Assembly (NCBI RefSeq): GCF_038004425.1
Contig: NZ_JBBORC010000001.1
Span: 1,093,001 to 1,157,000 of the forward strand
DNA: 64,000 bases
Direction of reading: 5' to 3'
Origin: Solibacillus sp. FSL W7-1464
GTDB lineage: Bacteria > Bacillota > Bacilli > Bacillales_A > Planococcaceae
Under the pieces are notes generated by a model that saw only the letters and a list, made by a program, of their open reading frames with translations, had not been told where the DNA came from and ran no database searches. The first letter of the stretch is position 1, and every line of letters begins with the position of its first letter. Positions 10,226-19,633 of the stretch are shown piece by piece. The position numbers and the translations under genes were made by a program.

Positions 10226-10346
10226 AAAAAACGCAAAATGCGTCTAGAAATTTTATTAGAAAATTAATTTTTTTATTTTTCAACACCTGCACACTTTCTA
10301 TTCATAAATGTTACGAATTAGGGAACACTTAGTACGGATAATAACT

Positions 10347-10376
10347 TTGCACAAATTGAGGCAACACATGTATAGT
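10347..10376 (+). promoter_or_regulatory. Sigma-A-type promoter for ymfF-ymfH-ymfI
   Basis: TTGCAC (10347-10352) and TATAGT (10371-10376) with 18-bp spacing, 52 bases before the ymfF start. Confidence 0.6.
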
Positions 10377-10427
10377 AGAGAAGAAGCATTTATATTTATA
10401 TTCACGAGGTAGTCAGGAGGAGTTTTT

Positions 10428-11690
10428 TTGTTTTTAACAACAGAAATCGCGAAAGGTGTTTCGCTTCATATACGACAAACCGCCCAATTCAAAACGGTGA
10501 ACTTTTCGGTCAAATGGAGAGCACCATTAAATGAAGAAACAGCGGCACAGCGTACAGTATTATCGAATGTCCTACAGCACAGCAACGAAAAATTTCCAAC
10601 ATCGGCAAGTTATCGAAGCTATTTAGATGACCTGTTCGGCACAGTATTGTATTTTGACACAGCAAAGCGCGGTCAGGAGCATACCGTACTCTTGAATGTC
10701 GAAACAGTAAACGACCAGTATTTATCGCATGGCAATGTATTAAATGAAGTAATCGACCTGATCCAGGAAGCGATCTTCAAACCGAACTACGAAAACGGTG
10801 TGTTTAAAGAATCGATCGTCAACCGTGAAAAAGAAATGGTCATCCAACGAATCCAGTCGATTTTTGATGACAAATCACGCTACGCTCAAAAACGTTTAAC
10901 GGAAATCCTCCGTCCAAACAGCGCAGCATCATTTTCTGCAAACGGAAATATCGAAGCCGTAAAAGCAATTACACCACAATCATTGACAAAAACATATGAA
11001 GATATGCTAGCAAATGATGTCATTGATATTTATGTTGTCGGCGATATTAATGTTGAAGAAATGACGCAAAAGCTAAAAGCAGCGTTCCCGTTTGCTGACC
11101 GCAATGCGCTACAAAAGACACAAGAAGATACAACTCCTGCAAACGTTGAACCGTACACGAAAGAAACGCAGGAAATGAAACAAGGGAAACTGCATATCGG
11201 CTACTCGACACCTGTACGATTCGGCGATGAAGACTTCCCGAAAATGCAAATTTTCAACGGGATCTTTGGCGGGTATGCCCATTCAAAATTGTTTATGAAT
11301 GTCCGTGAAAAAGAAAGTTTGGCTTATTATGCATCAAGCTCTTACTCTTCACAATATGGATTACTGTTTGTCGTGTCAGGTATTGAACCGGCAAATGAAG
11401 AAAAGGCACGCCAATTAATTGCAGAACAGTTAAAAGTGATGCAAAATGGGGAAATTACCGATTTGGAATTGGCGCAAACGAAGGCGATGCTTATTAACCA
11501 GTTAAAAGAAGCATTGGATTCACCTCGTGGCCAAATTGAAATTTTTGACCAATACAAAGCATTAGACGAACCGTTTACTATGGATACGTGGACAGCACGC
11601 TGGCAATCCGTGTCAAAAGAAGATGTGCAGAAAGTGGCACAGGATATTAAATTAGAAGCAACGTATTTCTTATGCGGTAAGGGGGAGTAA
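10428..11690 (+). CDS. ymfF: M16-family peptidase-like protein YmfF (EF-P modification-associated)
   Basis: 420 residues of the M16 (pitrilysin/insulinase) fold. The N-terminal half lacks the HxxEH zinc motif that its neighbour has, so this is the non-catalytic partner of a heterodimer. In B. subtilis ymfF, ymfH and ymfI are linked to the 5-aminopentanol modification of elongation factor P. The TTG start is supported by AGGAGG 7 bases upstream. The gene stops 3 bases before ymfH, and all three genes form one unit with overlaps. Whether the pair is an active protease here is not visible. Confidence 0.88.
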   Translation: MFLTTEIAKGVSLHIRQTAQFKTVNFSVKWRAPLNEETAAQRTVLSNVLQHSNEKFPTSASYRSYLDDLFGTVLYFDTAKRGQEHTVLLNVETVNDQYLSHGNVLNEVIDLIQEAIFKPNYENGVFKESIVNREKEMVIQRIQSIFDDKSRYAQKRLTEILRPNSAASFSANGNIEAVKAITPQSLTKTYEDMLANDVIDIYVVGDINVEEMTQKLKAAFPFADRNALQKTQEDTTPANVEPYTKETQEMKQGKLHIGYSTPVRFGDEDFPKMQIFNGIFGGYAHSKLFMNVREKESLAYYASSSYSSQYGLLFVVSGIEPANEEKARQLIAEQLKVMQNGEITDLELAQTKAMLINQLKEALDSPRGQIEIFDQYKALDEPFTMDTWTARWQSVSKEDVQKVAQDIKLEATYFLCGKGE

Positions 11691-11693
11691 TCC

Positions 11694-12998
11694 ATGGAAA
11701 CAATTGAATTCCAGCAACTAGATGAAACATTATATTACAAGCAGCTAAACAATGGATTAGACGTTTACATTTTGCCGAAAAAAGGCTTTTCAAAAACATT
11801 CGTAACTTTCACAACAAAGTATGGTTCGATTGACCGTACATTCGTACCGATCGGAGAAACAGAGCCGGTTACTGTACCGGACGGGATTGCCCACTTTTTA
11901 GAGCATAAAATGTTCGAAAAGGAAGACGGGGATGTATTCCAAAAGTTCAGTGAAGTCGGCGCGCAGGCGAATGCCTTCACATCATTTACCCGCACAGCTT
12001 ACCTGTTCTCTGCAACAGACCATATTTATAAAAGTACGGAAACATTACTCAATTTCGTACAGGAGCCGTACTTCACGGAAGAAACGGTAAATAAAGAAAA
12101 AGGCATTATCGGACAGGAAATTACGATGTACGATGATCAGCCGGACTGGCGTCTATATTTTGGCGCGATCGAAAACATGTACCATAACCACCCGGTGAAA
12201 ATTGATATTGCCGGCACGATCGATTCAATCGACGGAATTACTGCCGAGCATTTATATACTTGCTACAACACATTCTACCACCCGTCAAACATGCTGATGT
12301 TCGTCATCGGTGCAGTAGACCCTGTTGAGATGATGGCATTTATAGAAGACAACCAAAACAAAAAAACATTCCAGGAGCCGACAGACTTAAAACGCTTGTT
12401 TGATGAAGAACCAACAAATGTGGCGGAAAAAGAGCGCGTGCTTCATATGGATGTTCAAAAGCCAAAAGTGTATGTCGGATTAAAGGCGAAGCAAGTGGAT
12501 TTTAGCGGCGAAGAAATGCTGAAGCATGAGCTTGCTGTACAAATCGGTGTTGAGTGTTTATTCGGCCGCGCGTCTTCGTTCTATACAGATGTGTATGAAA
12601 ACGGCTTGATCGATGAATCTTACGGCTATGATTTCTCTTTGGAATACGGCTATGGTTTCGGATTGATCGGTTCAGATTCTGAACAGCCCGAGCAGCTTGC
12701 CAAACTGATTAAAGAGAAGATGGCACAATCAGAACGTGAAAAGCTATTTACAACAGAAGATGTAGAACGTATTAAACGCAAAAAAATCGGGTTCTTCCTG
12801 CGTGCCCTGAATTCAATCGAATTTATCGCCAACCAGTTTACACGCTACAAATTCAACGATATGAACCTATTCGATGTTGTACCGGTACTGGAGACAATTA
12901 CAGTCGAAGATATCGAAAAAGCATTTGAAACGATTCAAGGTGAAGAGCAACAAACGGTATTTACAATCATGCCGGTTAGCGGGCGCTATCAAAAATGA
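11694..12998 (+). CDS. ymfH: M16-family zinc peptidase YmfH (EF-P modification-associated)
   Basis: 434 residues with an intact inverse zinc motif HFLEH at residues 67-71 and the downstream GQEITMYDD segment expected to give the third metal ligand. This is the catalytic half of the YmfF/YmfH pair. The start ATG 11694 follows a GGGGGAG site inside the end of ymfF. Its stop overlaps the ymfI start (ATGA). Confidence 0.9.
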   Translation: METIEFQQLDETLYYKQLNNGLDVYILPKKGFSKTFVTFTTKYGSIDRTFVPIGETEPVTVPDGIAHFLEHKMFEKEDGDVFQKFSEVGAQANAFTSFTRTAYLFSATDHIYKSTETLLNFVQEPYFTEETVNKEKGIIGQEITMYDDQPDWRLYFGAIENMYHNHPVKIDIAGTIDSIDGITAEHLYTCYNTFYHPSNMLMFVIGAVDPVEMMAFIEDNQNKKTFQEPTDLKRLFDEEPTNVAEKERVLHMDVQKPKVYVGLKAKQVDFSGEEMLKHELAVQIGVECLFGRASSFYTDVYENGLIDESYGYDFSLEYGYGFGLIGSDSEQPEQLAKLIKEKMAQSEREKLFTTEDVERIKRKKIGFFLRALNSIEFIANQFTRYKFNDMNLFDVVPVLETITVEDIEKAFETIQGEEQQTVFTIMPVSGRYQK

Positions 12999-13723
12999 AG
13001 AAATTTGCATTAGTTTGCGGTGCATCCGGAGCGATTGGGCAGGCAATTTGCCAGCAATTAGCACAGGATGGATGGTCACTCTATCTGCATTATCATACTG
13101 GGCATACTGTCATTGACAGTATGCTTCAGGCGTTTTCGGAAAACTTTCCGGATCAGGAGTTTATTCCGGTAAAAGCAGATTTCAGCAGCGATACCGGGGC
13201 GGAGCAAATTGCCGCCCAAATTTATTCATTGCAGGCGATCGTCTTTGCGAACGGCCATGCATTTTATGATTTACTGGAAAATACGCCAGCAGAGGAAATG
13301 ACTAAACTTTGGCACGTTCATGTACAAAATCCGATGCGGACGACGGCCCTGCTTGCAGGCAAATTACGAGCAAACAAAGTCAGCTATGTCCTTGTCATCG
13401 GTTCGATCTGGGGTGATGTCGGGGCAGCGGGCGAAGTAGCGTACTCAGCTGTAAAAGGTGCTCAGCACAGCTTCGTGAAAGCCTACTCGCAGGAAGCGGC
13501 GTATAGCGGTATTCGCGTTAATGCAATTGCACCCGGAATCATCAATACGAAGATGAATGCAAAGTTTGATGCCAGTGAACGAGAAATGATCGAAAGCCAA
13601 ATTCCGTTGCAATCATTTGGGGAAGCGCTTGATATTGCAAATATGGCAGCTTTTTATTTGAGCGGCCGCGCCGATTATGTAACAGGACAAATAATTCGTG
13701 TTAATGGTGGCTGGTACATATAA
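12995..13723 (+). CDS. ymfI: SDR-family EF-P 5-aminopentanone reductase
   Basis: 242 residues, a classical short-chain dehydrogenase: nucleotide motif GASGAIG (9-15), catalytic Ser in VIGSIWGD and YSAVK, then the NAIAPGIINTKM segment. In B. subtilis YmfI makes the last step of EF-P modification, reducing 5-aminopentanone to 5-aminopentanol on a lysine. It overlaps ymfH by four bases (ATGA). The annotation rests on synteny with the M16 pair as well as on the fold. Confidence 0.88.
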   Translation: MKKFALVCGASGAIGQAICQQLAQDGWSLYLHYHTGHTVIDSMLQAFSENFPDQEFIPVKADFSSDTGAEQIAAQIYSLQAIVFANGHAFYDLLENTPAEEMTKLWHVHVQNPMRTTALLAGKLRANKVSYVLVIGSIWGDVGAAGEVAYSAVKGAQHSFVKAYSQEAAYSGIRVNAIAPGIINTKMNAKFDASEREMIESQIPLQSFGEALDIANMAAFYLSGRADYVTGQIIRVNGGWYI

Positions 13724-13770
13724 TTTCCCGATATCCGCACATACTATCTGTGCGAGAGGAGGGAAAGCAC

Positions 13771-14028
13771 ATGGGAATTTTACAAAACTGGGAACAATGG
13801 ACAAGCTTCTTAGGTAAACAAGTATCTGATGCAAAAGAAAGCGGCATGCCTAATAAAATGATTGAGAAAGCCGCAGTTCAGATCGGTGAGTATCTTGCGA
13901 AGAACGTTGACCCCCAAAACGAACAAGAGCGTGTATTATCGGATTTATGGTCTGTTGCCGAAAAGGACGAAAAGCAAGCGATTGCAAGCTGCATTATGAA
14001 GCTCGTTCAACATAAGGCTACACACTAA
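13771..14028 (+). CDS. ymfJ: DUF3243-family protein YmfJ
   Basis: A soluble 85-residue protein of the DUF3243 family, function unknown. The ATG at 13771 has GAGGAGGG 8 bases upstream; the frame also extends 21 bases further left but without a ribosome site. A 6-bp inverted repeat CGCACA/TGTGCG (13736-13754) sits just before the Shine-Dalgarno and could modulate its translation. It follows ymfI by 47 bases and ends at a terminator. Confidence 0.85.
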   Translation: MGILQNWEQWTSFLGKQVSDAKESGMPNKMIEKAAVQIGEYLAKNVDPQNEQERVLSDLWSVAEKDEKQAIASCIMKLVQHKATH

Positions 14029-14039
14029 TTGGTTTTACG

Positions 14040-14079
14040 AAAAAATGTCACTCACAGTATCAGTGAGCGGCATTTTTTT
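14040..14079 (+). terminator. Terminator after ymfJ
   Basis: AAAAATG-t-CaCTCAC pairs with GTGAGcGgCATTTTTTT around AGTATCA, ending in a T run. Confidence 0.88.
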
Positions 14080-14228
14080 CGGTATACATAGAGGAAATTT
14101 ACTTGTATGATTTTCTAATAGTTCCAATCTTCAACCTGTAAATGCACGATTGTCCAACAATGATGCTTCTAGAACATGTTTTTTCAAAAATTATTTCAAG
14201 AAAACTAACAAAAACGTGGCTTTCTAAC

Positions 14229-14257
14229 TTTTCAATAGGTAGAAAATCCGCTATGAT
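14229..14257 (+). promoter_or_regulatory. Possible promoter for ymfK
   Basis: TTTTCA (14229-14234), 17 bp, TATGAT (14252-14257), about 50 bases before the ymfK start. The -35 is weak. Confidence 0.4.
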
Positions 14258-14307
14258 GGAACTTGTAAGAAATAAATACGTTTCTATTATGAGGGGACAG
14301 ATACGAA

Positions 14308-15096
14308 ATGGGCGAATGGTATTTTGAATATGAAATTCAAGTGAATCGACCAGGTTTATTAGGAGATATTGCATCGCTGTTAGGAATGCTTCGCGTTAAT
14401 ATTGTCTCGATTAACGGTGTGGATGAGGAGCATCGAGGAATGCTGTTATCTACAGAAAACGAAGAATCTATCCAGCGTTTTATTTCAATCGTCTCAACAA
14501 TGGAAAATATCAACGTAACAAGATTTCGTGAGCCAAAACTGCGTGATCGATTGGCTGTTCGGCATGGACATTATATCCCCAAAGATGCGGATGAAAAAAA
14601 CACATTCCGGTTCGTACGTGACGAATTAGGAATTTTAGTTGATTTTATGGCCGAATTATTCAAAAAGGAAGGGTCTAAATTAATTGGAATCCGTGGAATG
14701 CCGCGAGTTGGAAAAACAGAGTCGATCGTTGCCGCAAGTGTTTGTGCGAATAAAAAATGGATTTTCATTTCTTCTACTATGATTAAACAAACCGTCCGCA
14801 ATGCGTTGATGGGCGATGAGTTTAATGGGAATAATATTTTTATATTGGATGGTGCCGTGACACGTCGCTCGACGGATGAACGCCACCAGCAGTTAGTTCG
14901 GGAAATCATGGGTATGCCGACGATAAAAGTCATTGAGCATCCAGATCTGTTCGTACAGCATTCATCATATAAAATAGAAGATTTTGACTATATTATCGAA
15001 TTGCGCCATGAGCCGGATGAAGAAATAACATATGAAATTATCGAGAAGAATAATATGTTATCGAGTACAGACCATTTTGGCGGGTTTGGTTTTTAG
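14308..15096 (+). CDS. ymfK: YmfK-type protein with ACT and DUF3388 domains
   Basis: 262 residues. The first 75 look like an ACT ligand-binding domain (around NRPGLLGDIASLLGMLRVNI), and the rest matches the conserved Bacillales YmfK/DUF3388 region. A phosphate-binding loop GMPRVGKTES lies near residue 131, and an ILDGAVTRR segment could be a Walker-B-like strand, so nucleotide binding is likely. Biochemical role unknown; synteny (ymfJ-ymfK-rodZ) is kept. GAGGGGA supports the ATG. Confidence 0.85.
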   Translation: MGEWYFEYEIQVNRPGLLGDIASLLGMLRVNIVSINGVDEEHRGMLLSTENEESIQRFISIVSTMENINVTRFREPKLRDRLAVRHGHYIPKDADEKNTFRFVRDELGILVDFMAELFKKEGSKLIGIRGMPRVGKTESIVAASVCANKKWIFISSTMIKQTVRNALMGDEFNGNNIFILDGAVTRRSTDERHQQLVREIMGMPTIKVIEHPDLFVQHSSYKIEDFDYIIELRHEPDEEITYEIIEKNNMLSSTDHFGGFGF

Positions 15097-15157
15097 TGAA
15101 TAAGAGGGTACATGATGTGCCAACTTTATTTGAATATATTAAAAGTAGGTGTTTTTT

Positions 15158-16063
15158 TTGACGGAACTAGGAGCTCGCTTGAAGGAAGCGAGATTAGCTA
15201 GAGGCTATAGTTTAGATGATTTGCAAAATATCACAAAAATCCAGAAACGTTATTTAATAGGAATCGAAGAAGGCAACTATACGATTATGCCTGGTTCTTT
15301 CTATGTACGTGCCTTCATTAAGCAGTATGCCGAAGCAGTTGGTTTAGATGCGGATGAAGTATTGACTGAATATCGTAAAGACATTCCGGAAATGCAAAAA
15401 GAAGAGGTCGCACAATCGTTCACGCAAAGTCCGAGTCGCCGTAATATGAAAGCGACATCGAACAATAAAATGATGGAAGCAATGCCGAAATTGATCGTTG
15501 CATTGTTTGCGATTGTCATTATTGTCGTGATTACAACGCTATACTTCCAAAAAACGGACAATGTACCGGATGCAGTAGAAGATAACAAGCCGATTGAATA
15601 CGAACAAAATCCGAATTCAGCACCAGCAAAACCTGTTGAAGACAACGAAGAAGACACAGACGCAGACGCTGAAGAAGACACTGAAGAAAATGTGGTGCCT
15701 GAAGAACCTGTCACGGAAGAGCCTGAAGCAGTTCAAACGATCAGTGAAGGTGTTGTACAAGGTGAAGATTCAACATTTGAAGTATCAGGAACAGACAGCT
15801 TAAAAGTTCGTGTTGTAGTATCAGGTGATACATGGGTTGGCATTCGTAACGAAAACCGCAATGAGCAAGTGCCGGCACGTGTCTACAAAGCAGGCGAAGT
15901 TGTCGAACATGATTCAACTGCAAATGGTTATGCACGTATTCGCTTAGGAAACTCAAAAGTGGCAAAAGTTTACGTGAATGATGTAGAATTAACATACGCA
16001 CAAGATCTCGTTTCGCAAAACGTGATTTTAAAGTTAGTAAATGAAGAACAACAAGGAGAGTAG
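15158..16063 (+). CDS. rodZ: Cell-shape protein RodZ (YmfM)
   Basis: About 301 residues. An N-terminal cytoplasmic helix-turn-helix (LGARLKEARLARGYSLDDLQ; HTH_25) binds MreB in the family, one membrane helix lies near residues 110-130, an acidic Glu/Asp/Pro linker spans about 140-195, and a C-terminal extracytoplasmic DUF4115 domain follows. It links MreB filaments to wall synthesis. Start: TTG 15158 lies 6 bases after AGTAGGTG; the frame also opens at GTG 15149, but that GTG overlaps the Shine-Dalgarno. A short palindrome follows the stop before pgsA. Confidence 0.9.
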   Translation: MTELGARLKEARLARGYSLDDLQNITKIQKRYLIGIEEGNYTIMPGSFYVRAFIKQYAEAVGLDADEVLTEYRKDIPEMQKEEVAQSFTQSPSRRNMKATSNNKMMEAMPKLIVALFAIVIIVVITTLYFQKTDNVPDAVEDNKPIEYEQNPNSAPAKPVEDNEEDTDADAEEDTEENVVPEEPVTEEPEAVQTISEGVVQGEDSTFEVSGTDSLKVRVVVSGDTWVGIRNENRNEQVPARVYKAGEVVEHDSTANGYARIRLGNSKVAKVYVNDVELTYAQDLVSQNVILKLVNEEQQGE

Positions 16064-16090
16064 TCATCTTTAAAGATGGCTCTTTTCTTT
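16064..16090 (+). terminator. Palindrome between rodZ and pgsA, weak terminator or attenuator
   Basis: CATCTT-TA-AAGATG (16065-16078) is followed by GCTCTTTTCTTT. The stem is short and the T tract broken, so partial read-through into pgsA is expected. Confidence 0.45.
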
Positions 16091-16109
16091 CGATGAAAGG
16101 TGTTAGCAA

Positions 16110-16688
16110 ATGAACATTCCAAATAAGATTACAGTCTCGCGCATTTTATTAATCCCACTATTTGTGATTGTAATGATGTTTGATTTCGGTTGGGGGAATA
16201 TGACGCTGTTTGGCGCGGAAATGCAAGTGAACTATTTTGTCGGGGCACTTATTTTTATTTTCGCATCTGCAACGGACTGGGTAGACGGCTACTATGCCCG
16301 CAAATATAATTTAGTGACGAACTTAGGGAAGTTTCTGGACCCGCTTGCAGACAAGCTGCTCGTTTCTGCTGCCTTTATTTTACTGGTGGAAATCGACCTG
16401 GCACCTGCATGGATTGTCATTATCATTATTTCGCGTGAGTTCGCGGTGACGGGACTGCGACTGATTTTAGCAGGACAAGGGGAAGTCGTAGCGGCAAACC
16501 AGCTTGGTAAAATTAAAACGTGGGCCCAAATCGTAGCGATTTCTGCATTGATTTTACACAATACGATTTTTACATTGGTTGGCATACCTTTTGATACGAT
16601 TATGCTTTATGTAGCATTGTTCTTTACAGTATGGTCAGGATGGGATTATTTCTATCTGAACCGTCGTGCACTGTTGGATTCAAAATAA
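16110..16688 (+). CDS. pgsA: CDP-diacylglycerol-glycerol-3-phosphate 3-phosphatidyltransferase
   Basis: 192 residues with several membrane segments. It makes phosphatidylglycerol phosphate, the committed step to acidic phospholipids. The CDP-alcohol phosphotransferase motif DxxDGxxARx8GxxxDxxxD is complete, beginning at DWVDGYYAR near residue 56 and ending in LDPLADKL. AAAGGTG precedes the ATG. Position after rodZ and before cinA matches B. subtilis. Confidence 0.95.
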   Translation: MNIPNKITVSRILLIPLFVIVMMFDFGWGNMTLFGAEMQVNYFVGALIFIFASATDWVDGYYARKYNLVTNLGKFLDPLADKLLVSAAFILLVEIDLAPAWIVIIIISREFAVTGLRLILAGQGEVVAANQLGKIKTWAQIVAISALILHNTIFTLVGIPFDTIMLYVALFFTVWSGWDYFYLNRRALLDSK

Positions 16689-16893
16689 ATAAAATTTCTA
16701 AAACTAGGTTAGAATTTCTTTTAGGATAGGTAATAGTAATAAGTATCCGTAAAAGATAGAACAAGACTCGTGAAGGCGAGGAATGTTTTTCTAATCTAGT
16801 TTTTTTTACAGCCGTTATTTTAGCAAATGCTGTAAAAAAAGCCTCTGGCAGATGGCAAAGATTTTTTAAAGGAAAGGAAGTCAGCCTAAAAAA

Positions 16894-16940
16894 GTCGCGT
16901 CGTGCGGCAACCGCTGACTGACCCGTATCCTGTGGGCCTG
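16894..16940 (+). repeat. Double-hairpin repeat, diverged copy C
   Basis: Hairpins GTCGCG-tcg-TGCGGC and CCCGTA-tcc-TGTGGG, joined by a spacer of the same length class as in copies A and B. Several differences from copy A are compensatory within the stems (for example A-T to G-C in hairpin 1, A-T to C-G in hairpin 2). The rest of 16689-16970 contains an AT-rich hairpin at about 16800-16841 (TTTTTTACAGC / GCTGTAAAAAA) and no gene. Confidence 0.6.
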
Positions 16941-16987
16941 CAATTTTGCCGAGGCGATATTGATATGATATTTAGGGGGTTTTAGGA

Positions 16988-18247
16988 ATGAATGCAGAAA
17001 TTATAGCGGTAGGATCGGAGTTATTATTAGGGCAAATCGCCAACACGAACGCGAAATTTATTTCGAGCCAGCTTTCGGAACTTGGCATCAATGTTTATTA
17101 TCATACAGTTGTGGGAGATAACGAGGCGCGGCTTTTAGAGGCGATCAAAGTTGCGGAACAGCGCGCAGATCTTATTATCTTCTCGGGTGGTTTAGGTCCG
17201 ACAAAGGATGATTTGACGAAGGAAGCGATTGCGAAACATTTGAATCGTACGCTAGTGTTCGACGAAACGGCGCTGTTTGCAATTGAGGAGTTTTTCTCGA
17301 AGCAAAGACGTCCAATGACGGAAAACAACCGGAAACAGGCGCTCGTGCTGGATGGCTGTGATGTATTGCTGAATCAGCACGGTATGGCACCGGGTATGTT
17401 TTTAAAGGAAAATGACCGCATTTATATTTTGCTTCCGGGTCCGCCGAAAGAACTCGAGCCGATGTTCCAATATGAAACAAAGCCAAAACTGGCGGCACTT
17501 CTCCATGACGGCGGTGTCATTTTATCGCATGTGCTACGCTTTTACGGCATTGGTGAAGCAGATCTGGAAACCCGCATACAGAACATTTTGGATGAACAGA
17601 CAAATCCAACAGTAGCACCGCTAGCCTCAGACGGTGAAGTAACATTGCGCATTACGGCAAAAGCGCAAAACGAACCACAGGCATTTCGTCTTATTGAATT
17701 GAAGAAACGTGAAATACTCGATATAGTCGGGGAATACTATTACGGGGTAAATGACGAGTCATTAGGCTTCAAACTTGTGCAAATGCTTCTGGAAAATGAA
17801 TTGACGGTTTCCGCTGCCGAAAGTTTAACGGCCGGTCTGTTCCAGTCTGAGCTGGCAGAAGTGCCGGGTGTCGGGTCCGCATTAATCGGCGGTGTCGTAA
17901 CCTATACGAAAGAAGCGAAAATCAAACACCTCGGTATTTCCGAAGAACTGCTGGATGAATACGGAATCGTCAGCAGTGAATGTGCTGCGGCAATGGCGAC
18001 ACAAGTCCGTGAAAAGTTCGGTACGGATATCGGTGTCGGGCTGACGGGTGCAGCAGGACCGGGCGATCATGACGGACAGCCAGCAGGATCGATCTGGGTT
18101 GGGATTAAGATCGGTGAAACAGAGCCGCTCACATACAGACTGCAATTATCCGGTTCAAGAAATACAAACCGGATCCGCGCGGTGAAGTTTACGTTCAGCT
18201 ATTTAATGAGGGAACTGGCGAATCAAGGGTACAAAAAATTGATTTAG
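16988..18247 (+). CDS. cinA: Competence/damage-inducible protein CinA
   Basis: 419 residues: an N-terminal MoCF/molybdopterin-binding-like domain (1-170, with SGGLGPTKDDLTKEA) and a C-terminal CinA/PncC amidase domain (about 255-415, with SAAESLTAG and TGAAGPG). The family acts on NMN or ADP-ribose in pyridine nucleotide recycling and is induced with competence in some species. A TAGGGGG site precedes the ATG. It is followed by a hairpin that also carries recA control elements. Confidence 0.94.
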   Translation: MNAEIIAVGSELLLGQIANTNAKFISSQLSELGINVYYHTVVGDNEARLLEAIKVAEQRADLIIFSGGLGPTKDDLTKEAIAKHLNRTLVFDETALFAIEEFFSKQRRPMTENNRKQALVLDGCDVLLNQHGMAPGMFLKENDRIYILLPGPPKELEPMFQYETKPKLAALLHDGGVILSHVLRFYGIGEADLETRIQNILDEQTNPTVAPLASDGEVTLRITAKAQNEPQAFRLIELKKREILDIVGEYYYGVNDESLGFKLVQMLLENELTVSAAESLTAGLFQSELAEVPGVGSALIGGVVTYTKEAKIKHLGISEELLDEYGIVSSECAAAMATQVREKFGTDIGVGLTGAAGPGDHDGQPAGSIWVGIKIGETEPLTYRLQLSGSRNTNRIRAVKFTFSYLMRELANQGYKKLI

Positions 18248-18303
18248 TTGTCGGTTTGTTTTGAAAAAGACGATTTGGTCCGCTGTTTAAGGGCATTCAG
18301 GAA

Positions 18304-18347
18304 CATTCAAAGAAAAAGCGAAAATATGTTCGCTTTTTTCTTGAATG
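18304..18347 (+). terminator. Long hairpin between cinA and recA
   Basis: The outer CATTCAA / TTGAATG arms (18304-18310, 18341-18347) enclose GAAAAAGCGAA / TTCGCTTTTTTC, giving a nearly continuous 20-bp stem with a T-rich right arm. It is well placed as the cinA terminator. Its inner part contains the LexA-like box, and its right end is the recA -35. Confidence 0.75.
18319..18332. promoter_or_regulatory. LexA (SOS) box upstream of recA
   Basis: CGAAAATATGTTCG matches the Gram-positive LexA consensus CGAACnnnnGTTCG with one mismatch. It ends 8 bases before the recA -35, so LexA binding should block the promoter until DNA damage. Confidence 0.7.
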
Positions 18348-18369
18348 TTATCTCATTAGCAAGTATAAT
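18341..18369 (+). promoter_or_regulatory. recA promoter
   Basis: TTGAAT (18341-18346), 17 bp, TATAAT (18364-18369), 45 bases before the recA start. Confidence 0.8.
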
Positions 18370-18413
18370 AGAGACATAAGTTAAATAAAGCTTTTTCTTA
18401 AGGAGGAAATAGT

Positions 18414-19484
18414 TTGAGCGATCGTAAAGCAGCATTAGATATGGCGTTAAAACAAATAGAAAAACAATTCGGTAAAGGTTCTGTCATGAAGTTGGGTGAA
18501 AACTCGAACAACAAAATCGATACAACTTCATCAGGCTCTATCGCAATAGATGCAGCACTAGGTATAGGCGGATACCCGCGCGGACGTATTGTAGAAGTTT
18601 ACGGACCGGAATCATCTGGTAAAACAACTGTTACATTACATGCCATCGCGGAAATTCAGGCTAACGGCGGTACAGCAGCATTTATCGATGCTGAGCACGC
18701 ACTTGACCCGGTATACGCACAAAAACTGGGCGTTAACATTGACGAATTATTATTATCACAGCCGGATACAGGTGAACAAGCACTTGAAATCGCGGAAGCA
18801 TTAGTGCGTTCTGGCGCGATCGATATTATCGTAATCGACTCTGTAGCAGCATTAGTGCCAAAAGCAGAGATCGAAGGCGAAATGGGTGACTCGCACATGG
18901 GTCTCCAAGCGCGTTTAATGTCTCAGGCATTACGTAAATTATCGGGTGTCATCAACAAATCGAATACGCTTGCTATTTTCATCAACCAAGTTCGTGAAAA
19001 AATCGGTGTTATGTTCGGTAACCCGGAAACAACAACAGGTGGACGTGCCCTTAAATTCTACTCTTCTATCCGTTTAGAAGTACGTCGCGGTGAAGCGATC
19101 AAGCAAGGTACAGAAATTATCGGTAACAAAACAAAAATCAAAGTCGTAAAAAATAAAGTAGCACCACCATTCCGTACAGCGGAAGTTGATATTATGTACG
19201 GTGAAGGGATTTCAAAAGAAGGCGAAATCGTCGACATCGGTGCAGAACTGGACATCATCCAAAAAAGCGGTTCCTGGTATTCTTACAACAGTGAGCGAAT
19301 CGGCCAAGGTCGCGAAAATGTAAAACAATTCTTCAAAGAAAACCCTGCAATGAAAGAAGAAGTAACGGAAAAAATCCGTCAACACTTCGGTATCGGCGAA
19401 CTCGGCTACACAATCGGCGCCAACGATACAACAGATGAAGAAGAACTGGACGAACTAGAATTATTCGAAAACGAAAAAGAATAA
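18414..19484 (+). CDS. recA: Recombinase RecA
   Basis: 356 residues of the very conserved RecA ATPase: Walker A GPESSGKT (about 64-71), Walker [11 protein letters not shown], the L2 loop segment [21 protein letters not shown] and an acidic C-terminal tail. It forms filaments on single-stranded DNA for recombinational repair and triggers LexA self-cleavage. The TTG start follows AAGGAGG at normal spacing. Single-gene transcript: own SOS-type promoter and terminator. Confidence 0.99.
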   Translation: MSDRKAALDMALKQIEKQFGKGSVMKLGENSNNKIDTTSSGSIAIDAALGIGGYPRGRIVEVYGPESSGKTTVTLHAIAEIQANGGTAAFIDAEHALDPVYAQKLGVNIDELLLSQPDTGEQALEIAEALVRSGAIDIIVIDSVAALVPKAEIEGEMGDSHMGLQARLMSQALRKLSGVINKSNTLAIFINQVREKIGVMFGNPETTTGGRALKFYSSIRLEVRRGEAIKQGTEIIGNKTKIKVVKNKVAPPFRTAEVDIMYGEGISKEGEIVDIGAELDIIQKSGSWYSYNSERIGQGRENVKQFFKENPAMKEEVTEKIRQHFGIGELGYTIGANDTTDEEELDELELFENEKE

Positions 19485-19492
19485 TAGTGCAG

Positions 19493-19525
19493 ACCCAAGC
19501 GAAGAATTTTGCTTGGGTTTTTGTT
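19493..19525 (+). terminator. Terminator after recA
   Basis: ACCCAAGC and GCTTGGGT enclose a 10-base loop, followed by TTTTTGTTTT. Confidence 0.93.
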
Positions 19526-19633
19526 TTGGATTGGGGAGACTTGCAGGGGAGGGCGGTTTTGTGGCTTTGGTTAGATGGATGGGAGCGGGATTTGATTGAT
19601 GGGATAGCGGGGTGTGCTGTACCTGGGGATTTT

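Noticed and set aside
16800-16841. Terminator upstream of cinA
   Set aside because: The stem TTTTTTACAGC/GCTGTAAAAAA has T before and A after on both strands, so neither strand has a T run after the stem; only a hairpin.
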